DNA of 64,000 bases from Edolisoma coerulescens. Taxonomy: Eukaryota; Chordata; Aves; Passeriformes; Campephagidae. Location of the stretch: the NCBI GenBank assembly GCA_013397115.1, contig VWZW01001213.1, forward strand, positions 186,001 through 250,000, read 5' to 3'. This document shows, in pieces, positions 11,291-24,100 of this stretch (its first letter is position 1; each line of letters starts with the position of its first letter). A model generated the notes under the pieces. That model was not told where the DNA came from. It saw only the letters and a program-made list of their open reading frames with translations, and ran no database searches. The translations under genes and the position numbers were made by a program.

Positions 11291-14200
11291 AGCACTGAGA
11301 GCGCAGTTTGCATGGTGTGCCAATATCAGAGCAGCCCAACCACTCGTGTTAGAGCACGTGGCAGAGCCTGTCCATGCCACCAGGGCACCTCATATTTTCT
11401 TCTGGAAGTCTCCAGATCTTCAATTTTTCTTGGACAATACTAAACATGAAGGGCTGATGGATGTGGCCCCCAACCTCAATGTCAGAGTGCCACTGAACAG
11501 AGAAGCCATGCTCCAAACTTAGCACCGTGACAGTTTTCTGTCCAATTCCCCTTTGGCATGTTTTCATGAGGCAGAGTTTGTTTTAGACACAGATTTACAA
11601 CATTGTATCCTCTCCACCTTTAAGCCCATAGGTGGGAAGGATATTGGCATCCTCACAGTGGTTCTGCACTGAGTTCCTATTGATGTTCCTTAGCATGAGA
11701 GGTGAGTCAGACACTTCGCATCACTTTCAACTAGAAAACAGTGACTGTGTTTCTGTGCAGGCCAAAACATGGGGTCTTACTGGCATAACTCTGCCACAAT
11801 GACTGTAAACCTGCAGGAAAGCTCTATAGATAGGACATGAGGAAGTGCTGAGTGTGCTGCTCTCATCAGTGACGATGTGAAATAAAGTATTTCCTAATGA
11901 AGGTTCAAGGGGATTTTTATATCACATGAATTTTGTGATTAGCTCACCAGAATTATCACCAGAGGTTTCACCTACTGATACATGTAGGCAGGGCCATAGA
12001 TCAGAGCACAGACCTGGTGGGGGATGTACATGCAGCCCCTGTGCCTCAAGGCATGTCAGGAAGGCCTGTGGAATCACCTGGACTGAGTCAAGAAGGAGCT
12101 TGCAAAAAAATATATTCATCCCATGTCTCTCAAAGACAGGCCATCCACTTGGCCTATGAAATTTCAGATCAATATAGTAATTTTTTGAGTAATTATGGCA
12201 CTGTTTGCTGAGGTGTAGTACTTTCACATTACAAGATTTCTACTCTGATAGATTAGAGGTACTCTGGTCTGTCGTGGAGCTGAAAGGGTTGTACCCTTTC
12301 TGGATAACATTTGCAGCTAGAAGAGAAAAAGGTCATTCATAATTATTTTTCAGGTATACTGGCTTAGCTACTCGTCTGATTTATCACGTGTCCTTTCTGA
12401 CACAACATGAAATAAGAGAGTCTTTAGAGGAAACAGGCATCCAGCTCATAGAATATATCAGTTTCAATAACATAGTTCAAAGAAATGCAGCTCCTTTCAA
12501 TATATTCAGGGATTTGTTCACCAGTTTGAGTTGAGCTGCTTTCAAAATAGATAGAAGAAACCTCCTTGTGTGATATAACCAGATGCCATTTGCAGAGACT
12601 GTGACATATGGTCCTTCAGACGTGGAGATAATCACAGAGGATAATTCTTGAGAGCCCGTTAGGATTCCAGAGTAGCTGTCTCTGCCATGTGGTACTTGCT
12701 GATGTCTAAATATGATAAATTCACTCACTTTATTTTCAAAAACACAGCTGAAAGAGTTTTAAAAGGAGTAGCATGAAAGCAAAAAAGTATCAACCTAATT
12801 ACTCAATCAAAGTGAGAAATATATTCCTGATTCCATCCAACTTCAAGGCAAGTTAATGAACTAAATAGAAATCTGCAGCTGAAACTCACTGATACGAGAA
12901 TAATCTAATTTTCCACAATGAATGCAATAAGGATTCCAAGGGAGCCTACACAAGCTTTTGTTCAGTACATGGCTTGGGCAGGCAGTGGGTATACCTCGTT
13001 CTTTAACCCCTTTCCTCCCCTAAAAAAAAACAACCCTTGTATTCAGGGTAAGAAGCAAAAAACTTAAAGTTTATGTTGTTATCACAAAAAGTATTTTAAA
13101 ATGGTCCTTAACACAGAGGCTGTAAACTACTGGCTTCCTCAGCTATGCACAGGGGGTGCAGGCTGGTATCTGATCATGTGCCTCTCCCAATCTGGAATTC
13201 ATCCATCAGTATTGACAAAAATAATTCTCTGGAAGAAAAAAATCACAGTAGATGGTTGTGACCATCTAAAACTGCAGCGGTGCCTACGCTGCACACCTTT
13301 ACCCTACACAGAAAAGGGCCAGGGCTGAAGAACTAAACCTTTCTCCTAGCTCACTCCTACCACCATGCCTGGGTAGGTACTGGGGCCAAGGACTGGTCCC
13401 AAAGGGAGCGTGGACAAGAGTCCATCAGCATCAGCTTGACGTGGGACCACCATGTCCTTGGACACATACAGCCACACTTTGTGCCAAGAAACCACTGCTC
13501 CACTGGCCTGTGGCACAACCGTACAGAGTACATCAGATCTCAGGCACTCTGAAATAAAACACATGCAATAACACACGTAGTTTAAGCTGCAAGCTGAAGG
13601 TCAGAGGCTGTGAAATGCAAATGCAACCAGTCTGCTCTGCAGTGAACCTGCCTTACATAGCGTGCTGCAAGACACTTTGTGCTCCTCAATCCCGAGTTTG
13701 ATTCCTTAACCTGTTAGGCATAGTCTGTAAATCACTCCACAGGTCCGAGATATATAATGAAAAAAGCAGCTCCACAGACCAGGATCATCAGAGTTAGAAG
13801 TTTCTTTGGGCATCAGATTACTCCCAAAACAATCTAGAAAGGTGTGAAGGGACATGGTGCCATCACTTGAAACACTGAAATAAAGATTTAAGTGGTTGTT
13901 GCCACAGTAGCTGAAGCATGTAAAAGGAAGTCCTACAGGCTTCATAGGAAGATGTAGCACGTAGGAAGACATAGCTGACTTAATGTCAGCTGATGAATCT
14001 CTATCTCCCGTGATATATTTACTGTCCTATTATTTGGTCTCTCTCCTGACACAAGGAATCTTTCTTGTGTTGTTTTTTTTCTCAGTGCAATGCAAGACAC
14101 GTTGGATGAAAGAACAGGCAGAAGGTGAAAGTCCTTCTGGCCTTATATGCCCCTGAAAGCAGTATGTGTGAAAATGGTGCAAAAGTATCCCCCAGGTATT

Positions 14201-14487
14201 TTTAAACCAGTACAGTTTGAGAACTGCTGAGTACTCAGCTTACCTGGATAAAGGAGACTAAAACACCCTTACTGAAGCTAGAATGGGGCCAGCTGTTGGC
14301 AGACATGCCTTTCCATGGAGGCATATTCGATGTGTAGTGTGTGACTACTCAGTTGTTATGGAGTGTCATTGCCCAGCTCAGCTGTGGAGAGTGTTCAGGA
14401 GACCTCTTCATGTCTTTTAGATCCAGCATATCCCACTCCAGCTGAAGAGTCCAAGAAAATTACTTGAGTCTTCGATCTCTTATACAC
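11291..14487. other. AT-rich DNA, no gene recognised
   Basis: No gene or clear repeat could be supported. Short overlapping open frames on both strands have no recognisable content. Confidence 0.5.
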
Positions 14488-14652
14488 CTTTCAAGCATTG
14501 GAATGGGCTGCCCAAGGAGGTGTTGGAGTCACCAGTCAAAGACTGCACATGGCCCTCAGTGGCCTGGTCTAGTTGACAAGATGGGGATTGGTCAAAGGTG
14601 GGACTCCATGATCTTGAAGGTCTTTTCCAGCATTAATGATTCTGTGATTCCG
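14488..14652 (+). mobile_element. CR1 LINE 3' tail fragment
   Basis: The text shows the CR1 tail pattern: CATTGGAATGGGCTGCCCAA, then a diverged middle, then CTTGAAGGTCTTTTCCAGC and two terminal octamers of the ATTCTGTG kind at 14638-14652. It is only about 165 bp long, as usual for 5'-truncated CR1. Divergence in the middle suggests an older insertion than the copies at 617-972 and 59210-59495. Confidence 0.75.
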
Positions 14653-15256
14653 TCTTGCCTGAGAGGGCACTCTGTTATTCTGTGTGGATTGTATAAAGCT
14701 TGGTGTGCAGGCTCTGGAAACCTGTGCTTCAAGACATCAGCAGGCAAGTGAGGAAGAAAAGACTGTTTCCGATTCACTTGTAAAGTTTTAACTGCTCACA
14801 AGCTCATCTATGCCACAATGCAGCAGTAAATTGGCATTATCAGCCTTGGGAATATTAATTTTGTGCATCCCAGAGTAACAGAACATCCACTGTCTGGAGG
14901 AAGAAAATTCTATGAGCATTTAACTTTTCATATTTGTCATTCCTTCCATTTTAAGAAATGAAAATGCTTCAAGTGCTTTCATTAAACTCATTTAACTACA
15001 GAGGAACTAGAACAAAGACACGGGATTCCCATGCTGCAGGAGATGCTAATCGCCTGGATTTGTTTCCTACAAAAATGACACGGAAAAATAGGATATATGA
15101 ATGAAGTGAGCAGAAGTATTGGACACCCGTGATTAAGGAATTTTTGAAGTTTTGGATTAAAATAAAGCATTTCTTGGCATTCCAAAACCAAAGCTTTCCT
15201 CTGATTCACTGGCCAGAAATGAAACTTTTTGTTTTCACAGAAACAATTCACAGTTT
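14653..15256. other. Unique-looking DNA between two CR1 tails
   Basis: Nothing could be supported here. Open frames are short and unremarkable. Confidence 0.5.
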
Positions 15257-15305
15257 GCAGAATGGTGTGAGTTGGAAGGGACCCACAAGGATCATCGAGT
15301 GATCA
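15257..15305 (-). mobile_element. CR1 LINE 3' end, very short antisense fragment
   Basis: The plus strand reads AGTTGGAAGGGACCCACAAG followed by GATCATCGAGT, the reverse complement of the CR1 3' terminus. The similarity fades after about 15305, although a more diverged continuation towards 15450 is possible. The terminal octamer repeat is reduced to one unit (CAGAATGG). Confidence 0.6.
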
Positions 15306-16597
15306 GAGTCAGCATTAATCTCTCTGTCCAATCCAGCTGCCAAAAAGCCTTTGGGGAGTTGACTCCCCACATCTTCCTGTTCTTCAGATGGGCAATCTCC
15401 CCCAGCCAAACTGTATTTTCCATGGCCTCACCACACAGCAGAGGTCTAGGAGAATCCTGTGATGTATCACACTGACTCAGCCTCAAGGAGGAACAGCCGT
15501 TGTTTCTCATTTTTCATGGGCACAGTTTCATCAAAGTCTTTTTTCCCGTGGCAACTTTCTATTTTGATGAAACACACTGTTTCTCACGGAAAAATATGTG
15601 ATGTTTTCTATAGGCTGTTAAACACCCCTCAGAAAACAGATTTGAAGAAAGAATGAATGAAGACCTTTACCACTGACGGCAGATTTTTCCCTGTCAGAAA
15701 AACAAAAATTAATATTTGAATTAATTTGGCAGGTAATTCTTCTAAAATGATGGAATTTTATCAAGCATTTATCTGTATATGTTACACTTAAAGATGAAGT
15801 AATGCATTCTGAATTTAATGAACTTGGGTGTTTACATAGCACCCATGACTTCAAATTTATATGGCATGGCTTGTATTTTTAAGAATTATTTATTAGTAAT
15901 TTAGGAAAAATGTACGGTCTGAACGTTAGACTCTGTAATCAGTTCTGTTGTGCTACTTGTTTCCAAGGGGCAAATTCAATACAATTCGTGTATTTTCCAG
16001 TGTAGACATATGTATAGGAAATCACTTCTAATACCCATGGCAAAATAATTTATTTAAATCTTCCCATTCCTCACAAATTCCAGTCCTCTTTTTGACTAGT
16101 AATTACACAGTCATAAATCACAATTATCATGAAATACTGTGTTATTAATAACATGCTGCCCAAAAAGTCAACAATAATATTGAGAGCTTCTGTTAATTTG
16201 CTCATTTCTGCTACCTGTTGATAATCTTGATGGATCTTAAATGGTCACCTGAGTCATATGAGATTGATTTTGTTACCTGTTTGGCTGACATCCAAATTGA
16301 ATGAGAGGAAAAACAGCTAAGAAATGATGGAGAATTAGAAATTCCAAGTGTGTTTATTTTTGTTATCACAGATAATTTCAAATACTCCCTCCAGCCATTC
16401 TGGCATGAGAACAGATCCAATAATGTGTCCTCAGAATCGCAGCTCAATGGATCAGTTCTATACGCGAGCATTCCAGGGTATTCCTGTCTTCTGTGAGCTT
16501 CCCTGCTTAGGCACTGTGCTAGAGGCTAGAAAGCAGAGGTCGTATTTCCCTGACAGACTATAGAAAGAATCCCTAGAGACAAAATGGGCTTTGATAT
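15306..16597. other. AT-rich DNA, no gene recognised
   Basis: No gene is supported. Several stretches rich in TAAT motifs occur near 15880-16200. Whether they are regulatory cannot be judged from one sequence. Confidence 0.45.
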
Positions 16598-16645
16598 GGG
16601 TGCAGGTGTAGGAGTAGGCGTAGGTGTAAGTGTGGGTATAGGCAT
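16598..16645 (+). repeat. Hexanucleotide tandem repeat, 8 imperfect units (AGGNRT)
   Basis: Eight consecutive 6-bp units can be read: GGGTGC, AGGTGT, AGGAGT, AGGCGT, AGGTGT, AAGTGT, GGGTAT and AGGCAT. The consensus is close to AGGTGT. Because 6 is a multiple of 3, the array stays open; on the minus strand it gives alternating Tyr/Ala/Thr/His/Ser or Leu/His text. This accounts for part of a long minus-strand open frame (16458-17072) that should not be taken as a gene. Confidence 0.8.
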
Positions 16646-16869
16646 ATACTGTCCCAGACAAATAAAACTGTTTTAGAAACTGAGATTTCCCTGGTACCCT
16701 CCCAGAGGTGTCTGTTGAAAAGAAGGACAAGGAAGATAAGTCTCCTCCTCGCTGTCCACGGTGGTGGACTGCGCTGACAAGGTGGGGGAAGGAGAAGCTT
16801 CCTACTGTCTTCGGAGACACGGAGCTGTAAAGTGAAACAGCAAAGAGCCATTTATACAAAGGAAAAACA

Positions 16870-17342
16870 TGCTGCAGGCTCCCTTCGCCTGTCGAGGTGG
16901 ATCCCTGGAGATTCTGATCACATGGCTGTGGGGGGCTCCGTGGGACAGAGACCCCACACGCATCTTCCCAGCTGGGATGAGCTGCTCCTCTCGGGAGAGG
17001 GAGCTCCCAGCAAGGAGCAGCAGCCAGCGCCAGCCCCCTCTGCGCTCGCCGGCGCGGCGGGGGATCACTCAAAAGGAGGAGGAATCTCCTCTCTCCTGCC
17101 CTCGCAGCTGAATTCCCTCGCCACCACGCTGGGAGCTGGCGAGGAGGACGGCCTGTGCCAGGGCTGTCGTTACCGCTGTAAATTAAACAGTTACCACCGC
17201 AGGGTGACTCTCTGCTCTTTTCCCCGAGCAGACAGCTGCTCCAGAAAACACATGCTCCGGCTGCTCAGGCTGAAAGGAAGAACCGCAGAGATTTTATTTA
17301 TAGATGCAATAGGCAGGTGTTCCGCATTTAATGTCTGCCCGG
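16870..17342 (+). promoter_or_regulatory. CpG-rich patch, candidate promoter / first exon
   Basis: This is the most CpG-dense non-repeat stretch seen in the window, peaking at 17036-17062 (GCGCTCGCCGGCGCGGCGGG). It stands out against CpG-poor AT-rich flanks. On the plus strand it ends in a strong splice-donor match, CCG|GTAAGA, with the intron starting at 17342, which would suit a 5' untranslated or first coding exon. An open frame (16832-17407) crosses it but has no recognisable domain. No TATA box is obvious, as is common for CpG-type promoters. It could instead be an enhancer or a GC-rich repeat. Confidence 0.4.
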
Positions 17343-20300
17343 TAAGAGCTGGAATTTGCCTCTTTGCCCGCAACGACCACGTACTTGATTACTTTCTGTG
17401 TACATAATGCATTATATATGCTCTATACCTCTCCCTTCCCATTGGGATTCAGTGCATAACCTCTGTACAGCTGTGTTGCCCTCTCCTGCAGCAAAACATT
17501 TACTGATCTTATCAAGACAGAAAGATAAAGTGCCGCTGACTGTGGAAAACTAAACTTTAACAGAGGAGTTCATGCCAAGGTGTGCCTGCTGTGTTTCTGG
17601 ATGGCAGAAGAGTGTTGTGCAATGAACGTCCGTCCGTCATTTCAGCACGAAAGGTTTCATCAAGGCTTGGAAAGCCGTGTATGAAATATTAATTAATTAC
17701 CGCTAAGTCTCACTATTCCATTGTGAAACTGGCACAGTGCAGCTTTGTGCAGGTTGTTTTCAGAAACTGTTGCCTTTTATTTCAGCTACTTGATCATAGC
17801 ATGCTGCATAATTTATACATCTAAGAGCCTTTTGTAGGGCACATTGGTAGAAAAGCTCATAAGTACCACAGAAGCTGGGATCTTGTTGATATTAACAAGG
17901 ATTTTTTGAGGCTGGCAGACAAGCACAACAAAAGCACTTCCTGTGCTTGTTGCCATCCATGATTTTGGTAACTGCAGGTTTGCTACAATGGCTTGTGACA
18001 AAGCAGTAAGAAAGCAAAACTAAGCTCTCCCAAATCCAAATGAAACAAAAAAGACACCTTGCTGTTAATGCAGGATGCCAGCCATACAGTGGCACAAATG
18101 CATTTTGAAAATGTATGAAAATTAACTTTAAAATGGTTTTCATTTGAGCTGAGGGAGAAGGCAGATCCTTTTGGGATTGCAGTGCAATGCACCAATCACC
18201 AGGAATGCAGAGCATAGGAGCACGGGCAACTCCACTACAGATTGCCACTGACAAAACTGGGAGATTTTTTTTCCACACTTCTTGATCAGAATAAATATTC
18301 TGACATGCCATTTTTACATGAGGGAAAGGCATCATCAGATTGATGATAATTTAGAAATTCTTTCTCTCTTTGGAAATACCTTTTTTGTGTTTGGAAAAAT
18401 ATCCACAGGAAAGAGTAGAGAGGGCTGGGGAGGGCTGGGGGGGGTCCTCAGAGGCTACTTAAGAGGCTATTAGTGTCAAAGAGACCATCTGGTGAGCAGA
18501 CCTCAGCTGGGAAACATCAGGAATCACCACCACAATGCACATAAGCAGCAGTGATGCAAAAGTCAGGCATGGCAGCAAAAGAGCACAGCTCCAGACTCAT
18601 GAGTGTAAGGGGGATATTAACGCCACCAGAGCTGCCTACCTAAAAGCTCAGTGCCTATCCCAAGCCAGGTACCCAAACTCCCTTGATCCACGGTGCAGAG
18701 GGCACCTTCCTCTCCTCCTAGGCTGTGGCGGGAACCTCCGTGATGAGCTTGGATCGGACCCCCTAAACTTTACACAGCTACAGCTGGGTGAGGGGGATGC
18801 AAGTGATGTGCCAGGACTAAGAATAAAGCTCACAACTCTTTGCTTTCCAGCTCTACAATTAAACTGCTAAAACATGTTGACAATATGCCTGAATCTTGTT
18901 GGAACATCTATGGCAGAAAACCAGCTTATGCCTGTGCCTGTAATTACTTATAATTAGGATGTGTAATCGGGATGTGGACAAACAGCTAGGCTCAACTACA
19001 TACAGAGGCCTGTCCCTGCCACAGCAAAATTTTTAGAAAGATCAAACAACAATAATCACATTTTGTAGGTGCTAATTTTCATAGCCTGGTAAAGAATCAT
19101 ATTCAGTAACTTGCTAAACAATTCTGATTGTTTACAGTTCTGCACCCTTAGAAGACAGACTGTAGTCAAGATATTTTGAGAAAGCCAGTGTGTTCTTTCA
19201 CATTCTTGACAATGTCTATGCAGCACAGAGGATCACCCTGGTCTGCACTGTGCACAGAGCTGTGCCACATATCCTTGAAAAAGTGATGGTAACCTGACTA
19301 AGTAATGGCCTCTAGAGCCAAAGCACAGGGAAGCAAAAGGAGATCTGACCCTGGGTATCTTGTTGGAGAAGGGTGCAAAGAGGTGTGCTTCATGCTGTTT
19401 CCACTGCTGTGGCTGCCCAGGAAAAGGGATTCAGCAGCAGAGGCTGGGGAGCCCTGGGCTGATGGTGTTGGGCAGTCCCGCAGTCAACACAGCCCCTCTC
19501 CTTGCCTCTGACTGCCATCCCTTGATACTCCAGGCCCACATGTTTTTCCCTTGGCACCCATGGGCAGAAAAATGTCTGTATATAAGACCAAAGGCAAAGG
19601 GCAAGCTGGGTAAAAAGATGACTTGGAGGACCAAGCCATCTGGAGGACACAGCACAGACTGTGCCGAGACAGCCCGTCCAGGCTCTGCCGGGCGCTCCAC
19701 CTCGCTGCCACTGTGCTCTGCCCAGTGCCCCCGGGCACAGACCATGGATCCAAACACAGAGTGCTACTGATACCTGTCAGAGAGGACATTCAAATGGAAC
19801 TGAGACACTTTGCCACTTCTGCTCCCCCATTTTCCTGGCAAGGGAACAATTCTCCAGAAAATGGAAAGTATTCAAGCAGTTATGCATGAGCATGGCTCTG
19901 CCACAGCATCTCCTGTGTCCCACCAAGAAAGTGATGCTGGGAGAGCAAAACAGAGTAGGTGACACAAGAGACAGCACTTTTGTCCTAACCTTTATGGCAG
20001 TGTTGAAGGGCTGAAAAAATGTGGAGGAAGAGGATTAAATAATTATTTATTTAAAAAGTCACAATATCCCTGAGGAAGGTATTCAGTAGATATTTCTGTC
20101 TGGTACATAATGAAGCTGCTTCTCTATCATTGATGGGTTTTACTCTCCACAGGTTCCCTACAGAAATGTAGGCAAGTACTAAGCCTGCTCAGCCTACAGG
20201 AAAAAGCAACTGGTAACTAGCAAGTAGAGCCAAAGCTTCAGTCAAAAATAGGCTTGATTTCAGGATTCACTCCAATAGAAAGAGGAGGCACAGATCTGGA

Positions 20301-20984
20301 ACTTACAGGTGAGTTTCTAGGGAATTGGAAATGCATCTGAGAAAGTGCAGCTTACCTGACAGGCAGCATTCTCCATGCACTCTGCATCAAAATGTTTGCA
20401 GGGAGGCTAAAGCAAGGGGAGAGGAGAAGGCAAAATTTGGCCAGCAACATCCCTTGCTGCACAGGAGACCTGATGCTGTGCAGATATTTCCAGTCAAAAA
20501 CACAAACTGGAGCCCAAAATCCAAATATGTACTCAGAAACACCTATTTCCCCTCGATCTTTACTTTTCAGAAGTATATTATCAGATGGTGAGTAAAAATT
20601 ATTTCAGATCCCTAAAGGCACATAGGCACCTTCATGCTGACAAGAACACGGGCTAATTGTTTAGCTTCTCAGTTTTCAATGGTGGCAGGCTATTAAATCA
20701 GCTTGGAGCTGACTCGGTACGATGCCCTCCAGTTGCAGAGCTGAAGATTTGTTCCTGTTCTCCCTAATTACTTTGGCATAATTAGTTTCTACATTGCAAC
20801 TGACTTGGCCTCTCCCCTGCCAGCACAGCGTTTTGTCAGTGGCTACTCCAAAGTTCACGTGTGCCATTTCACCCTCACCTGCCACATCCTCTATTCCCCT
20901 AAGTAATTTGGAAGAAGACACATTTTGCCTGTGGTGATAATTTAAGCATTGTACGTGTGCCTAATTATTTTCTTTAGTAATTTA
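17343..20984. other. Non-coding DNA with possible regulatory stretch, no gene recognised
   Basis: The part just downstream of the CpG-rich patch (about 17480-17730) contains paired GATA-type motifs (CTTATC and AGATAA at 17507-17529) and a TTAATTAATTA homeodomain-type core near 17687-17700, an enhancer-like combination. A G-rich run lies at 18422-18444. Several open frames of 60-147 codons (for example minus strand 17892-18335) have no recognisable product. Confidence 0.4.
18422..18444 (+). other. Potential G-quadruplex
   Basis: Four runs of three or more G separated by 1-2 bases (GGG-CT-GGGG-A-GGG-CT-GGGGGGGG) fit the canonical G-quadruplex pattern on the plus strand. It lies in otherwise ordinary sequence. 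Confidence 0.6.
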
Positions 20985-21195
20985 TCTAATAATGAGGTAA
21001 AGTTTCTTTGTAATAAGGGGACTATAACTCTTGCAAAATTCCAGTCCTCCTTTATGGTAGCTGGCTTTAATGATAGTTCATGTACTTTTGCTTACAGATG
21101 AATCACTCTTAAATGTTTTCAAAACTCATGGATGAGTACTATCTGGCCCTAGTGATTAATTTCATTTTTAAATTGTTCCTCATTTTTATTACCTA
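20985..21195 (-). mobile_element. Possible ancient LINE remnant, antisense
   Basis: The plus strand resembles the antisense of old amniote LINE reverse transcriptase regions. Landmarks are GACTATAACTCTTGCAAA, CCAGTCCTCC, a TTAATGATAGTT block, then ATGAGTACTATCTGGCCCTA followed by GTGATT. The resemblance is by eye and to a remembered consensus style, so it is uncertain. No frame is intact. Confidence 0.35.
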
Positions 21196-24100
21196 CAAGA
21201 AAACAAGAAGCTCTACAGCAGGTACTTCCCCCTTGTCCACTGTGACAAAGTTAAATGCAAGGAATTAGTTTCATTTTGCTGCAATTTCCTTATTATCCCA
21301 AACTGTTCCTTTTCAAAATGACAGTATCATCTGGTGGACACATTGGATGGAATGCATTTGTTTCTCTCACTGCACAGTTTATGCAATAAATCTTCTTTTA
21401 CTTTTCCAACAAGCTCTGTGGTTGGCAAGCTATCCTATGACTACCGAAGTACTACTCAGCAAATAATTTGATTTTTCCCTCTAATTATGGTGTTTTTCCC
21501 TTTTTTTCCCAGCCAGTTGCTACTGCTAGCCTATTGAAACTGCCTCCCCCTTCACAGACTCCTGATCCTGAGGTTCTTGGGAAGATTTTCTCTTTCTTTC
21601 CCCTCCCTACTAGTTTCAGTCATCTATGCAGTGCATGTTCCTTCCCACTGACTTCACACAATCTTAGAATTTACTTTTTTTCTTCCTTTGCTTGCTTAAG
21701 AATAGGAACTGCTCTTTAAAAAAAGCATACAGCACCTTGTGAGTGTTTTAACACACCTTTATAGCACAAATTTTTAAAAATTACACTTCCACTGAGTGTA
21801 ATTCTCCACTTCACGTGCACTGAAAACCCCTGATACTTTTCTTCACTAAGCCTGCAGGTCCCAGGCCCTCTGCAATATGCTGCAGGGACCCAGACAAGAC
21901 AGAGAACCCCAGCCCCAACCAGCAATGGAAATACAAGCATACACTATGGAGCAACTTTTCAATATTTAAACACTCACCAGATTCTATCACACTTCACGTA
22001 GCACAAGATAATCTAATTTATAATAATACTGTGGCAAACTAAACCAATAAATATATCTTCAATCTGCACAGGCACATTTGGAGAAATGTCATTGTGGGCA
22101 CAGTAGGAGCAATGTGTAATAAATGTTTCATTGGCTCCCACAGGTAATATTTTTGCCAAGGCAGCTGGAGAAACTGTGCAGGTTTACTGGCCCTCATAGT
22201 CAAGCTCAGCATCTATGTGGGGAAAACAGCTGAGGACTATACACAAATTTATATCATAAAAAGAACAGAAAGCCTCAATTGCAGTGACATATTTAGCTCA
22301 GACAGTATCACTCTATTATTGTTGTTGTTATTGCTAATAATAACACCAGTATTACAACACCCAAAGCATGGGAAGTTTCAAAGTTTTATATATATAAAAG
22401 TCAGATCTTGCATGATGGGGATAAGAATTGACCAGGGCTGGGAATCCCAGGAATTGCATTGATTCAGAATTGTTCCAAAGCTTTCTTTTATGACAGACCT
22501 TTTTCCAAGTGCAGTAGATCAAGATGAGCACAACACAGGGATGCAAGAAGGTAGTAAAAGACATATATCCTCTTAGAGTCGGCATTTAACTGCAATGTTG
22601 GCTTCAGAATGAGTTGAATTGGCTTTTCAGTGCCAAAAGTCCTGAAGACTATTACTTCCAATGACTCCAAAGAGCTGAAGTAATCTCCAGAAAGCCCAAG
22701 ATTTCTGAAAAAGTCAGGACACTTAATTGCCACCCATTGCTCTCATGCTTCTCCTTTGCCATGCTCACCTACAGGGGATATTTGATAGAGGGATAAGTGT
22801 TCAAGACACCATCCCATCCCTGACCTTGCATTTTCTAAGGTGCTCCCTTTAAAAAGAGCATCTCCCTTCTGGAGAGAAGGGATCAGACTTTTTTCCAGCC
22901 TGAACAGACCAATTAAACATGTACTTGGGGATCACTCATTGCCAATGCCAGTGCAGGCAGGAGAAAGTGCAAATATCAACTCCTCCAGGAGGACAACAAC
23001 ATTTCCAGGAGGCTGCCTTTGTTGATGTCTTTCATCTTCACCAAGGAATGGAAACCAGAGCTGGAGCTGATACCCTCATGTTTCTGCTGTGGGCCTTTTA
23101 TAGAACCCAGTGCCAATTCCCAGAGCATCACACTGTCTCTGAGAGCACACATGGTAAAGTTTCTCAAGGAGCCAAAAGCCCAAGGAGTGTTCTCCCACAT
23201 CAAGGAAGGACCATGTACTCAGAAGGATATTTCAGCCCTTTCACTGTAGGCACCTAACTCAAGCATTTATCTTGAAAAAATGTATCCACACATCACAGTA
23301 GCCACAGAAAGAAAACATATCTTGAACAACATTCACCCTTTCATCTTCAACTCACATATAAACAAGAATGGTCTGTAACAAGATTGGACTATTTCTGTTT
23401 GTCTTGTTGTGGTAATAAAAATATTAATAAGGTAGGTATTAAGTTATACTGTTCCCTTTTCCTGCATTAATAATTCTGATGGAAAACAATATGGACAGCC
23501 TATACTGTCCCTGGGCAAGTATTAAATAAACAAAAGGCTCAAATACAATAAGCATTAATATTTCATGAAGTTGGGAAGACCATCAAGAAAGCTTTTCTTG
23601 GTCACTTTACCTAGCACTCTCCCTTTGGGACTGAAAATAGCATTAATGAGAAGCAGAAAGAAATATCTCAAGCAGCAAAAGTACACACCGAGTATGAAAA
23701 TGAACTCCTTTTTGGATGTCTCAGAGGAGCAGGGCTGTGCAAAAGACAATATTTCAGATGTCTTAGCAGTATATTTTGAAAAGTCAGGCAGCCGAGTTCT
23801 ATTTTGCTTGTTATTTTATTTGCTGTTGCCCACGGAACTTTACAAAATCCTGCTCCATCAAAACACTTTACAGATGCTGTTTCAGGATGGTGACAGCTAG
23901 TCAATATGGGACAATTTGGACCAGTGGATAGCTCTGAAAACTGTGGTAGCCCACAAGTACTGTGCGGTACCCACAATGGTTTAACCATCACCTGAAGAGG
24001 TGCAAGAAGTCCCTTCTTCTTTCGCTGCAGGCTGGAAGGGATCCAGTCCCAGGATCCCTGGAAGGGAATGCCTCAGGAATGAGCTGGACCTCCTCAAGCC

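Noticed and set aside
16458..17072. 204-codon minus-strand open frame
   Set aside because: Much of its length comes from the stop-free hexamer array (alternating Tyr/Thr/His text) and the GC-rich patch, both of which lengthen frames without coding.
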